64,000 bases of DNA from Triops longicaudatus. Its lineage: Eukaryota; Arthropoda; Branchiopoda; Notostraca; Triopsidae. The position numbers and the translations under genes are program-made. The notes below the pieces were generated by a model, which was not told where the DNA came from, ran no database searches, and saw only the letters and a list, made by a program, of their open reading frames with translations. Position 1 is the first letter of the stretch. Every line of letters begins with the position of its first letter. Below, piece by piece: positions 24,298-35,722 of this stretch. The DNA lies in contig JAGQDJ010000041.1 of assembly GCA_022885665.1 (NCBI GenBank), positions 124,001-188,000 on the forward strand. The letters run 5' to 3'.

Positions 24298-25281
24298 CTA
24301 ACTTTTGTGAATACAAGTGCTACCTTCACTAAAAGATTAGTGGTATTAATGGTCTCTAAGGCATAAAATGCCTACCCTCTCACACACGGCAAGTGCAGGT
24401 CCAGAGAAAGCTGCTGGAAAACTTGCGCATAAAATCGTGATGTGTGCGGACAGTCGCAGTGTCCATTAAAGAAGGCATAGATGACCCCACCCTGTGATTG
24501 ATAAATGTTCAAAACGTTTCCGATTGGACCCTTAATACTTAATAACTGTACTTCCGCTAAGGCTTTGTGAATTATTTCGCAAGACATGTGCGGACACTGA
24601 TAGCTCCTTGTTTGCTTGGTCCCTAATTTTTCCTTAACGGTCTTTAATACGGCTTCAAAACTGGTGGTTAGAGATAACGATTTCGGGGCATTTTGACGGG
24701 AACTAAAGCGCTACAATTTGGTTGTCGTTCAGAAAAAAAATGTTTAAACTTCATTATGTCCAAGCAATTCTCAGTGAAGAAATTCTAATACCTAGCATTC
24801 CAAAGAGAACATGGCTGGAACTTTGTGTGTACAAGACACAAAGTTCCTTACTAATTTTTCTTGACATTCTCACACAAAAAAAGTAAACATCCGTAATTTC
24901 TTATCCATTTTCTTTTAACCCTCCCGTCCCAAGAAAAGCTGTAAAATGTCCTTCAAAAATAACTGTGCAATAAAATAAGTTTCAATTATGCTTTTAAGAA
25001 CAAAAGTCCTTCATTATAGGTTTCTTAACCAGGATAATTGTACAGTACTCGAACTAACAATAGTCGATATAATAGTGAAGACTTGTACGTGAGATGGTGC
25101 ACATGGTCTCACGTCAGCATACACTTGTATTACACGCTCTATTCAGAATATGTGCCATAAAACCGCTCACCTGGAAAAAGGCAACTCGTTGAGTGAAGTT
25201 GGATTCTTGAGATATTAGCGTTTTTGGAATGTCATAGCCTAGTTTAACTCTACCGTCGGCTTCAACTGTGATTACTGACAT
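24298..25281 (-). CDS. Small predicted protein, about 158 aa, family not recognised
   Basis: Exons in transcript order: 25171-25281, 24376-24710 and 24298-24328. Phases match at both introns (460 and 47 nt), with donors gtgagc and gtaggc and acceptors attgtag and cttttag. The first exon gives MSVITVEADGRVKLGYDIPK and continues to QRVAFFQ. Exon 2 is open for 111 codons and reads like protein: SFEAVLKTVKEKLGTKQ, then YQCPHMSCEIIHKAL, NVLNIYQSQGGVIYAFFNGH and CDCPHTSRFYAQVFQQLSLD. It has a Cys/His-containing centre (CPHMSC, CDCPH) that might bind metal; that is inference. The last exon adds about ten residues. The next gene on this strand, Sfmbt, ends 1.7 kb upstream. I cannot name it. Confidence 0.5.
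24817..24847. repeat. Perfect 12-bp stem hairpin in an intron
   Basis: GGAACTTTGTGT pairs perfectly with ACACAAAGTTCC across a 7-nt loop (GTACAAG). It lies inside the 460-nt intron of the small minus-strand gene, between its first and second exons. The stem is shorter than a typical animal microRNA precursor. Confidence 0.7.
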
Positions 25282-26306
25282 GTTCTATCATGAAAAAAGA
25301 CAATGTCCTCAGCCGTGTCCTCACGTCCACAGACGTCTTCTTTAGAAAAACGGGGCTAGGTCGCCTTCATCAATCGGTAAAAGGAGTCAATTAAATGAGC
25401 ATGAATGTTTTTGACAGGCTCGCAAATTTCAAGGCTCTTCTGTTGGGAAACAATCAAACTTGAGATTTACACAAATCTGCAAAACCCGTTGGGCTATTGG
25501 GTAAGAGCTTCACCGGCTAACGAAGGTATTCTCCGTCAGGTGGAAAAGTCTCGGTTTGCCCTTATTTTTTTACAACAATGACACAGTACATTTTCTCACG
25601 TGACGATGCAATACACTATCTGCACACAATTAAATAATTTTTGTGCAGTGTATGCCACTTATTATCCGTCCGTAGGGACTAAGTTTGGACATGGGACGAA
25701 AGTGTTGAATATTAAAACAGCCGGCACGACAAACCTCGGGATTAGATTTCACTGAGTGATTGTAGCAACGCATTAAAAGACATCGTGAGTGTGCAAAAAA
25801 GTCACGACTAACTTTGCAGTTAATTAACGGTCATGTGGTTCTTCCTATTGAAAGGGTAAAACGTGAGGTAGTTTTTCTTAATGTCGTTTCTTGTGGTATA
25901 GAATGAAATGCACTGATTTCGGTCGAAGATTACAGTAGCTATCTCAAAATATACTTGTTAAAACACAACTACTACGAACTTGTCGGGTACGCTGTAATGC
26001 AACTAATAAGGTACGTTTACGGTTAGTGAGTAGTAACTTCTTCTCGACGGTCGGTATTCGGGGTTCTGTAGACTGTTCTGTAGACGGTAAACTGTAGAGC
26101 AGCAGGATTCTATAACTTGTCCTGGAATACCGGACAAAAGGGTTTGGTGCCCTAGAACAGGCATCATGCATAGGAAGCACTAACTTTGGTGGGTGAATGT
26201 ACTACATTGTACATTGCTGTATTGATCAGGAAATTTTTGGTTGGATTGGTTTCCCTCTCAGAATATCTAGAGCTTGATCAGCAACGCGGGAAGTGAAAAG
26301 CCCATA

Positions 26307-26923
26307 ATGGTTGATATTTATGACCAGGAACGGCCAGAATGGTCGGAACGTGCTACCGGCTTCAGGTTTAAAAAAATGTCCATTCCGAAGCCAAGGACGA
26401 ATTGCTTAGCATAGGAGTTACCAATCTTCCAAGTATGACAGCCAACGCCCACGCTCATAACCCGAAGCGTTGCAGTTATATGGTGTCCACTGAAACATTC
26501 ACTTGCCCATGCAGAGGTAAGAAAGTAAACTGCCTAACGGTCCGCAAGAAGCGACACACTGGGGTTGCTTACCCTTACGGTTGCTCCTAAAAGCATGACT
26601 AAAATAAAAAGCAAGAGTAAATTTGCTGTAATAACCAAGCCACGCGCTTCTGTTTCTCTAAGCGATTCGTTAGAGATATAATACACCGAAAAGGATCAGC
26701 GTCAAACGAGAGTGCAAAAATCTGCATTGAAAAGGTTCAGATAAAGAAACTTCTCAAACTGAACCCCAACGAGAAAAACCGCCCCGGAAACGTTAGTTTC
26801 AAATATCAAGCTATTTACGAGGTAAAAAAGAGAAAACGACCTATTTCCGTAAGCAAAGAAAGGGAACGTAAGCGTCTCCTCCGCTTTTCATTTATTTTGC
26901 AAAACAAAATGTCACAAGAATGA
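26307..26923 (+). CDS. Candidate small gene built from splice phase, family unknown
   Basis: Exons 26307-26365, 26410-26516 and 26640-26923 join in consistent phase to about 149 aa; introns are 44 and 123 nt. The first exon gives MVDIYDQERPEWSERATGF. The last exon is open for about 94 codons with protein-like text: RFVRDIIHRKGSASNESAK, then IKKLLKLNPNEKNRPGNVSF and a Lys/Arg-rich end. Weak points are the non-optimal donor gtttaa, the acceptor accaag without a good pyrimidine tract, and one intron at the short limit for this window. It ends 45 bp from the convergent Sfmbt stop. No family is recognised. Confidence 0.25.
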
Positions 26924-26949
26924 GGTGAAATGTTTATGGAAAATATGTG

Positions 26950-26955
26950 TTTATT
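26950..26955 (-). terminator. Poly(A) signal AATAAA of Sfmbt
   Basis: AATAAA on the minus strand lies 12 bases past the Sfmbt stop at 26968-26970, a suitable distance for a short 3' UTR. Confidence 0.6.
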
Positions 26956-26967
26956 CAATACGATCTC

Positions 26968-29954
26968 CTACACTTTATTATTCATGTACAATTTGACGTA
27001 AGTGTACCGAAGCGAAGCGATGATGGAGCATAATTGCATGGCCAATTGCGGCGAAAGTGTTAAGAAGTCCAAAACTGTAGGTAATGTGAGCAGTAAAAAG
27101 GCTTTCCCATCTACTTCCTAAATGCCAAATGTTGCCAAATCATTCTGAAAGTGAACACACCATTTGAAGAATTTTACCTCTCTTAAGAGCTTATGAGCTA
27201 ATAAAGGTCCACATTCCGTTTGCTGAACAAAATCATACACCTGCTGCGGATTCCACAACATCGGATTGGTCGAGACGTTGAACACAGAAAGAGGTGGCAA
27301 TTCCGGGTGGCCCATACCCGGCATGACTTTAGGGGGACGACCCTTTTTCTTCTTGTACAAAACTTTTTTGTTTAACACCTCTTCTATACCATTTTCAAGA
27401 AGAGGGATTTTAGGATCCATTAGGTATTCACTGTATCTAGAGCGCTTGTTTTCTAATTCTTCCTCGCCCATTTCTTTCCGTTTTAAATCCCGATGGATTT
27501 GTGCGTTCTTACCGTGTTTCTTCGGCGGACACGTCACTACATGGCAAAAAGTGTCGTTTTGAAAAATACAGAAGTCAAAGTCCAATACCTTTAGTTTGTT
27601 TTCGACATTGTTCGGGACAACTGTCACCCACTAACTGGAACGAAATGAGCCTGGGACAGATTTGCAATCTGGAAGCCACTAACCGACAAAAATCGGGAAC
27701 TTTTCCCACATGGCTAGCTAACGGTACTAGGCCTCGATAAGTGGAGTTTTTATACCTGTGCTTCAAGGAATGGGATAGAGATTATTGAAATGTTAACCGA
27801 GAAAAAAATATCACCTGGCTTTTATCATATCCATATACATTCCAGGAGGAGCGGGACAATCTAAATCTCCATGTAACTGTTTGAGAACCCAGCCAGGTTT
27901 ATAAGCTACACCCAGTAGAAGCGTGAGGACTTCTTTGAGGACGAGATTAACCGGACCTGGTCCTACACTTTTGGGCAAAGCAGACAGCTTGAGTCTACTT
28001 AGCCAAGGTCCCACATAACAACGGAAGTTGAAATAAATAGCAGGGCACCACATTAAGGGATGTGGGTTAAGGTCCGGTGCCGGGGACGCCTTTTCTGACC
28101 TAAAATGACGGAATAGATAAACACATCGATGTCAACATGAGTTGATAATAGCTCTGATTCACACTTTTACTTCAATTCATGATATGCGTCAAGCGTTTGA
28201 AGAGCGGATGGTCTATCCGGGGAGTGCAAGGTGAAACCGTTCATTTTATGCCAATCCACGGGGAAAATATCACAGCTACTACAATCTGAATAGCACTCCA
28301 GTCTGTTGAAAAAAATGTATTTATATAAGTGACTCCAACTTTAAATAAAAATAAACTGGTACTCGTCTGTTTCATATTTTAGTTTAATCAGATGACCATA
28401 AATGCCTACGATTGTCGCAACATGAATTTGCTCAGGAAAACGAGGATGCACTGCTTCAAGCTTGGCATTTACAGCCATTCCTAGCTCTTCCGCTTGTATC
28501 AAATGCCGGTCGTTTAAACTGCTATTATCTTCAACGTTACTTTCGTTCTTTTCCAAACTGTATCGCTTGGCAAAACCTGCAAACATCATGATCAAATAAA
28601 AGTTAACATAAACAATAAAATACAAACCGATAGGCAAAACGTATGGATCAGAGTAGTGCGACCATCGTTTCTCGCCGTCACTAAACTCAAGCTGAAAATA
28701 ATACTCATCCAATACGTGCACAACAGCTGTCTGTATAAAAGACGGCTGTATTCGACTAATAGCTTCCAATTTCGAGCCATCTTTTAATCCATGTAGCTTA
28801 GGAACAAAATTCTAGAAGGTTTAATCATGAAAAATATGAAGAAATACATTTTCTCTTTTCCTTGACACAAATCCATTATTTTATTAATTTTACGAATATG
28901 TAATTAAAAGGTCACTAAGAAAAGAAACATGCTCACTGATGTCAAACGAGCAGGACTTGGCAAGCTTTCTTTGTCGAAGCTAGTCGGAAAACCAGCATCT
29001 ACACAACTTTGGCAGGGAGGTTTATAATGGAACAATACTTCTAGAAATTGCGTACAGTCGAAAATCAGACAAAAATAAAACCCCAAAACACGAATGTTTT
29101 ACCAGTTTGGGGACTATTCACGGGTCGAATTCGATGCGAAGTATAAAAAAGCCAGAAGCTAGACAAATGTGTGCAGTTCAAATAGGTTAATTTGAGGCGC
29201 CCGCCTTCGTTAGCCTCGATAGTAGCCGGCCATAGCGAATACGGTTCTACTTCGTTTTGAATTTCAACACACATACCTTTCCAGATTTCAGCCCAATCTG
29301 GTTTCTTCCCCTTCGAACAAAAGTTAAAAGAAACTCTCCAGCCAAACAGTAAATAAATAAATTTAAAGATAACGAATATTAAGAAAAAATAGATATCGAA
29401 AGAAAAGAGTCAAATCGAAAATTATAAAAGAAATAGTGAAAAAATATAAGAATTAAACACGGAATTAGAAAATTTTTCGTACTTCGAAGAAATCACTTGG
29501 TAAAGTAGGTGGGATGCTGGCTAAAAATTCGCGTAATACCGAAGGCCAGCTGACGATTTTTTTCGCCAATTCGGGAGTAGGTTGGACCACGAGTCCGTTC
29601 GAAGCTGCGAAACCAATAGGTTTTATGTCTAATTCTCGAAGATTGCCCCAGTGTTCATGTGCAGGGTCTGTATCGCCTAACCATCTTAATCTGACAAGCG
29701 GGCCACACTGTAAGGTGATTTCAGCCGGCCAATAATTCTTGCAGGCAGGATTGCGAAATTCGACAGCTAGGCCTTCATAATTACCCAGTAACTTATCACT
29801 ATTCACCTAAATGACAATTTACTTAACTTATAACCAATGCAGACCGTAACTATTTTACGTGTTGGAAGGCGAAGGGGGGAACTGATTCAGCTCCCGTGGC
29901 TTCTAAATAAGCATCCCAGTTAAAGCTTTCGTCACTCTTACCTGTTTCGCTCAT
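26968..29954 (-). CDS. Sfmbt: Polycomb-group protein Sfmbt (four MBT repeats, SLED, SAM)
   Basis: Eleven exons in transcript order: 29859-29954, 29483-29806, 29103-29310, 28937-29040, 28628-28796, 28363-28576, 28171-28302, 27815-28099, 27589-27755, 27178-27536 and 26968-27117. Every phase agrees, giving 735 aa. The N-terminus FNWDAYLEATGAESVP leads into MBT repeats 1-4 (residues about 33-420); the fourth ends CDIFPVDWHKMNGFTLHSPD. The SLED domain (about 428-555) contains LPKSVGPGPVNLVLKEVLTL and VAYKPGWVLKQLHGD. An AT-hook-like KKKKGRPPK lies near 629. The SAM domain (about 655-735) is split by a 60-nt intron and includes VDGKAFLLLTLPTVLDFL. Sfmbt partners Pho/YY1 in the PhoRC complex and binds methylated histones. 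No FCS zinc finger is encoded, unlike the longer Drosophila protein. Divergent from the RCBTB gene. Confidence 0.95.
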
Positions 29955-30595
29955 CTTCTAACGTACAGATAATAGATCCAAGACAGTCTGTGAACGGTAG
30001 CTGATTAATGTAATGATAATTTACCAATGTCGTATTACTTCTTCAACGTGAAAATTTCCGCACACAAAAGCACTTCTTGTTTTCTTTTGTAGGGTTCAGT
30101 TTATTCCATAGATGGCGAATATCGTCGAAAAAGGCAAAAATACGAAGATTTTTTTGGAAGAAACTAGATTTGTTTGTCTCCGTTTTTTAAGAACAGATAA
30201 TTTAAAAAATAACGTTCCGTGTATGTCAAAGGAAGTCGGTAAGTACGGTTTCAGAATTTTTTGGTCTAGTTAATCATGCAGCGCTATTTTATGCGCATTT
30301 GAAAAATAAACCAACAACAAACCTCACCTAAATAAAACTATTATTTTTACTAGTTTTCTTTGAACTGCTGGCCCATACACATCTTCTTCCAAGATTTTAC
30401 TACCGTCTCGTTGCTTCGTGTGTACGAGTAGCTCCTTTTATCGCGTGATACACTTCTTATCGCAAAAGGTGGTTTCCTTCAGGGATAACGAGCAAGACAC
30501 GATGCCCTACACTAGGAATTTTGATCAGTGTTGATCATGCCGTGACTCACTACGAACCTGAACACAAATGGCAGTATAACTTTCTTACCAATAGC
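29955..30595. promoter_or_regulatory. Divergent promoter region of Sfmbt and the RCBTB gene
   Basis: Only 641 bp separate the two start codons, which point away from each other. Both transcription starts must lie here unless an upstream non-coding exon is far away. No TATA box stands out. Shared regulation is inferred from spacing only. Confidence 0.5.
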
Positions 30596-33500
30596 ATGGA
30601 GCTAAGCAAATGGACCATTTTCAGTTTGTTGGATCCCAAATTTTTAGCGAATTTACGGTTGGTGTGCGTGTTTGGTACGTAAGATAATTAAATCTTTGTG
30701 TAAAAGATTTTTACATTGTAAAAAATTCCAGGAAATCTAGGTAGTGAGGTGCTAGTAATCACAAAAGACGATGACGTTTTTGCAATGGGTTGTAATTCTT
30801 CAGGGTGCCTAGGCTTGGGCGACACGTACAGCACCTTGGGGCCGCGAAAAGTTGAAGCACTTTGTAAAAAAAATATTAAAGGTATCTTACGTCAATTCTT
30901 ACGCATAAGGAAATTTAATACCTCAGAGTGGGTGACACAATTAGAACAGTATGCATAGCAGGTGACTCATTGTAATGTTGTCTTCCAGGCTTCGCATATG
31001 GCAGTGGGCTTCATGTCCTTGCATTTACTAATGAAGGGGTACTGTTCTCTTGGGGTTACAATGCCTATTCTCAGCTGGGCAACGGGACAATCAACCAAAG
31101 CTGCGTACCGACACCTATTGCCGGCATCATTGCTAGTAAAAAAGTTGTGTCTATCGCCTGCGGCAACCACCATTCAGTGGCCCTTACTGATGATGGCGAA
31201 GTACGTATTTGTCTAACTCTCGTATCAATCTCATCCTTGTAATCTTTATTATCATTGAAATTCTGTTTTAGATCAACATTTGAAATTTGTTCTTACTGTA
31301 GGTGTATGCATGGGGTCAAAATAACAGCGGGCAAGTTGGCATCGGTTCAACCTCGAATCAAGGAGTGCCCCGTAAAGTCACAGGGCATTTAAATAATCAA
31401 AGAGTGGTTCGTATTGCTTGTGGCCAATTATCAACCATGGCTTTGCTCGACAACGGAGAAGTAGAATATTTTATTGCCTTACATATTTTATTCAAAAGTT
31501 GGATAACTTCAATGGCTATTACGTGTAGCTGTACGGCTGGGGTTACAATGGAAATGGGGAATTAGGAATTGGCAATAACAGTAACCAGTGCAATCCGACG
31601 CGTGTTAGCGGCTTAAACAAAGTATTTGTGACGCAAGTAAGGACCTTGAAAGGATTATGTGCACATTAAAAGAAAAAGAAGAAATCACCAAGATTATTTA
31701 AACACAGGTGGTTTGCGGTTTCGCGCATTGTTTAGCTTTAACTGACCAAGGTGAAGTTTATGCGTGGGGTGCTAATAGCTATGGACAGCTGGGAACTGGT
31801 AACAAAGCTCATCATGTTTCTCCTGTTCGGTTAGACCCCAGCATTGGCAGGTAGAACAATTTTTATTTAAATTTTTCTTTAAACTGACATCAATTGCCAA
31901 CATTTTTGGTCCTAGAATTGTAGAGATTGCTGCGTCGCATTTTAGTCACGTGTCAGCTGCCATGAATCAAAGTGGCCGAGTATATATGTGGGGTCACTGC
32001 CGAGGTAATAGCTACTACTCGACGTAAGTTAGACAATCTCACCAACAAGTTTGTATACTAGGTCACAGCATTCAAAAGCCATATCTAACAATGCTGGGAT
32101 CCTTAGATGACGTTTTTGCCACGTTCTCCAACCCTTCTTCGACATGGCGTTGTCTGACGATAGAAGACAAGAATTTTTGCAACGTACAAGAAAGTTTCAG
32201 GTTGGCGTTTAATGATCAGGTGAGATTATAGCAAGCAAGCATAGAAATTATTCATCGGAAGATTAGTACACCTTATCTACGCAGTCCTAAAGTTTAGTCT
32301 ACAAGAGCACAGTAAAACTCCGACGTTGTCCACCACAGTTGTGTCTACAGCCGTGGCACGGCTTTTTTCTTGGGCGATGTTGTTTCGAGGCTTTCAGTTT
32401 CAAGACTCGAATCTCTTTCGCTTTTTCCTTAAGAATTCAATCTTTACTCATGGGTGTTACAAGCTAGTTTAATAGCCCGTCCATAAACAAAATGGAAGTG
32501 TATCTGTAGCAGCCAGTAATGCAGATTGTCCATTCTTTCTTACTTTTAAGTATAACCTGTGTGTTTCCTAATGCGTTTTTAACGTCAGAATTGGCTTTTC
32601 GATTTTGCTAGATCATCCGACTCACTACACCTGGTCATGTCTAGCTGGTAAAAATTAGTTCTACTTTAGATTCATACGAATGGCACGAAGTAACTTAAAT
32701 AACTAGATACAAATCTTTAATTCTTTATGCGTGTTATTGGAATATGCGTGATCTCTTTGTGATCTGCTATCTGCTAGTTGTCAGGAGCCTTTTATTCTTA
32801 TGGTTAAGCAATTTGAATCACAATTGTAAGCAAATTTTATATTGAATCTTTTAGGGAAATAGAGTTAATGGCGTAATCGATGATTTTTTATCTTTTTTAA
32901 TTTTCTATGAATTTATGTTTCTAGGCTACCAGTGATTTGAGAATTCTAATTGATGGACAAACGATTTGGGTGCATAAAGCTGTATTGAAAATACGTTGTC
33001 AACACTATCGATCAATGTTTCAAGACCACTGGGCGGAATCCGATAAAAAGTGAGATCGAGTCGTCAATTGTCTTAACCTCCTCTTTGTTACCTTCGAAAC
33101 TACCCTGTTTCAGTGAACTGGAAGAGACACAGTACTCGTATTCAGTTTGCTACGCGTTTTTAAAGTACTTGTATACTGATGAACTCGATGTGCCGCCTGA
33201 GGAAGCCATAGGTAAAAAGCAGAAGAAAAATTTTCGAGTTTCCTTGTTTCTATCTGACCAAACGAGAATTGAATCTATAATGATTACTTTTCTTTCAGGC
33301 TTATTGGATCTAGCCAATGCGTATTGCGAAACCGAGCTTAAAGCGCGCTGCCAGCGCCTGTTGAAGCAAAACTTGTCGGTTGATAATGCCGCCTTACTGT
33401 ACGCTACTGCTCTTCGTTACGAAGCTCAAGTAAATATCCTGCTTTTTTGTTACTCAACAACCGGACTAGTGTCAAGGCATCTTTTCTGGGTAACTGTTTT

Positions 33501-34033
33501 CACCACATCTCTTTGTGCCATTCCTGTAAAGGCTTTTCTGTGTGAGTGTGATTCCCTCAACGACCGCGAGATGCGTTTTCCTACTCGCAACTTCGCTAGT
33601 AGCTGAATGTTACGACCACATCAGTGTTAGCAAAGACAGACACTTCTTTGTTTTTCAGTATATCTTAGTTAACTTTATACTTAACGAAAACTTCGAATTT
33701 TAATTTTAGAATTTATGGTAAAATATATTGTTTATGTGTGTATAGGCCTGTATAGAACATTGTGTATTTCTCCGAGTGGTAATGTTGTCACGTATTTTTA
33801 GAGTGTTCTTTGCGCCTAATTTAGATAAGCTTGTGCGAGGAAAGGTTGCCTAAATTTTGCTGTATGTTTGTAAGTCTTGTTCTACATCATAGGATTTGGA
33901 GGAATTTTGCCTTAAGTTTACCATTCACCACATGACAGCGGTAGTCCAGAGCGAGTCATTTGCTGCGTTAGACGAAAACTCTGTGAAACATATGATCGCT
34001 GCTGCAGCCAACTTAGGTGCCTTTCGTTACTAA
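30596..34033 (+). CDS. RCBTB1: RCC1 and BTB domain-containing protein
   Basis: Twelve exons: 30596-30674, 30732-30881, 30989-31200, 31302-31460, 31529-31636, 31708-31850, 31916-32004, 32062-32219, 32925-33049, 33114-33211, 33299-33429 and 33893-34033. All phases agree, giving 530 aa, essentially the length of human RCBTB1 (531). The N-terminus MELSKWTIFSLL matches the family. RCC1 blades follow with repeated signatures such as VYAWGQNNSGQVGIGS, LYGWGYNGNGELGIGN and VYAWGANSYGQLGTGN. The BTB domain (about 365-480) has DGQTIWVHKAVLKIRC and FLKYLYTDELDVPPEEAIG. The C-terminal tail has DLEEFCLKFTIHHMTAVVQ. Family members are propeller/BTB scaffolds, possibly Cullin-3 adaptors. One-to-one assignment to RCBTB1 rather than RCBTB2 is not possible. 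The 705-nt intron 8 is unusually long for the gene. Confidence 0.96.
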
Positions 34034-34588
34034 TATTCTCATCCTGATGGAAACGTGATTAATAGTGCAATTCCAAAGTTCTGGGAGATCGCAGATCTCT
34101 GTCGTGCAAGTTCATAAGAAATGAGTGGTTAAATATTTCATATCCATGAATTGTGAAAACTCCTTCGTTCCCCACTCTTCCATACGTTGCCTAACGTAGT
34201 GAGTTTCCCTTCCTTCAACTTCCTGGATAAATTTTGTGGACAGCGTACGTGAAATAGTCGTGGAATTAACTAATTGGGTTTCGACGGATAATCCATGACA
34301 TAATTCAACGTTGCAGGGTATTCCGTGAAAGGTCTCAAAAGTAAAAGAAAATGTTACGGGTAAGGACAATGGTCTGGAGTTTTATGTCTTTAATAGTTGC
34401 TGGTGAAGAACGGTTTCAAGGATCGAAGATTGTAATCCAGAGCCCAGTTTTAGTACTTTTTATATTGAATTGTACTGCTGCATAATGTCAGAATATTTGC
34501 AAACTGTATCCAAGGATCTTATACAGCGTCTTTTGGTTTGGTGAGCATTACATAATTATATCCATTCACTGGAAAATTTTACAATCTT

Positions 34589-34786
34589 TTGTTGCCAGGG
34601 AAAATGAGCACATTTAATGTATGGATTTCGTGGCCTACAAAAATGTCCGAACTAGTTAATCTTGTCAAAGACGTGAAAACATCCGTAACTTGTACGAGTA
34701 ACATTTTCAAGGAATTATTTTTAGAAAACGAAGCTCAACAGGTAAAGAAATGGTTACAAGCATTAGCTCACGCGAGTTCGTATTAA
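34589..34786 (+). CDS. Small predicted protein, family not recognised
   Basis: The exon follows a good acceptor (tttgttgccag) and opens at an ATG giving MSTFNVWISWPTKMSELVNL, then a helical, Lys/Glu-rich stretch ending LQALAHASSY, with about 59-61 residues. AATAAA overlaps the stop. An upstream exon near 34486-34542 begins MSEYLQTVSKDLIQRLLV and has a good donor (gtgagc). Joining it to the main acceptor shifts the frame and stops early; a weaker acceptor nine bases inside the exon would keep the frame. It may therefore be 5' UTR, or the true product may be about 75 aa. It lies 0.55 kb past the RCBTB stop on the same strand and could alternatively be noise. Confidence 0.35.
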   Translation: MLPGKMSTFNVWISWPTKMSELVNLVKDVKTSVTCTSNIFKELFLENEAQQVKKWLQALAHASSY

Positions 34787-34790
34787 TAAA
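34785..34790 (+). terminator. Poly(A) signal AATAAA after the small ORF
   Basis: AATAAA begins in the stop codon of the preceding small reading frame and runs into an A-rich tract. Confidence 0.4.
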
Positions 34791-35362
34791 AAAAGTGTCC
34801 GATGTTAGCAGCAAGTGTCCTGTTTCGTTTTTTTTCTGCTCTATGTGTAATCCATGTGTAATTTAGGCCATGCTACTCTGTATTGAAAGCTGCTAGTGTG
34901 GTAGTTTTAGGTAAATCGAATAGCAGAGTGAATGGTCAAGGTAGCACCAATCTTTCTGGGATAGATAACTGGCTAATGCAATTCAAACCAGCTATGTCCC
35001 TAGCTCAGGCCAGTTTCAATTTAACAAAAAGTAAATAGTTAAAGAATGTTGTAGAGTTGCTGTTGGTGGTTGTAACAGAAGTTTGTCCATTATAGTGTGA
35101 ATATTCTTCGATGCTGTATAATGTTAGACTTCATTTTATCGTTATCCCTGTTTTTCTTAGAAAAATTTCCAAAAAGTTGATTCTACATAGGAAGATATGT
35201 CGATTACAGTTTTAGACTCATGTCGTCCATCCAATTGTTTATTTTCTTTCAGTACTTTTTTATTAAATTTACAGCTTGTCTAGATTTTTTAGTGAAAAAT
35301 TCTTGTACTAGAAACAGAAATGGATAACTTCTCAGAATGTGCATAAGTAGATGAGAGAAAAG

Positions 35363-35522
35363 CAGGGGCGTCGCGAGGTTGTTTTCATTGGGGGGAGGGT
35401 GGAGCCTTAATTATACCGACTGTACTTGACAATTTTACCGATTCGCGTATGATATTTCTTTACCAAATCGGCTTTCGTCCAGTTTTGATGAGTGCAACCC
35501 CCCCCCCCTCGCTACGCCCCTG
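35363..35522. mobile_element. hAT-like MITE, 160 bp
   Basis: Terminal inverted repeats CAGGGGCGTCGCGAGG and its partner CAGGGGCGTAGCGAGG differ at one of 16 positions. The flanks GAGAAAAG and GAGAAAGA match at six of eight positions, consistent with a decayed 8-bp target-site duplication, the hAT hallmark. The interior carries a run of 13 C next to the right repeat. No coding capacity. Confidence 0.7.
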
Positions 35523-35549
35523 GAGAAAGATCAATTCGAACGCGAATTA

Positions 35550-35722
35550 CAGTACAACCTGTTTATATGAATAGGCTCGGGATCGGACGAGCGGTGTTTA
35601 AATAGGCAGATTAGTAAAAATACGGAGTTGAATTTAATGAAAAGGGCTTAAACGTCACCGGCAACTTTTCATTCAATTGTGCGGAGTATTCAAATAACCG
35701 CTATTCAGTTAAGTGGATACTA
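35550..35722. mobile_element. Possible pogo/Tc1-like MITE
   Basis: The left end (TA then CAGTACAACCTGTTTATATG) and the reverse complement of the right end (TAGTATCCACTTAACTGAATAGC region) share the AGTA and GAATAGC blocks. It is flanked by TA on both sides. The repeats are poor, so the element is only probable. Confidence 0.35.
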
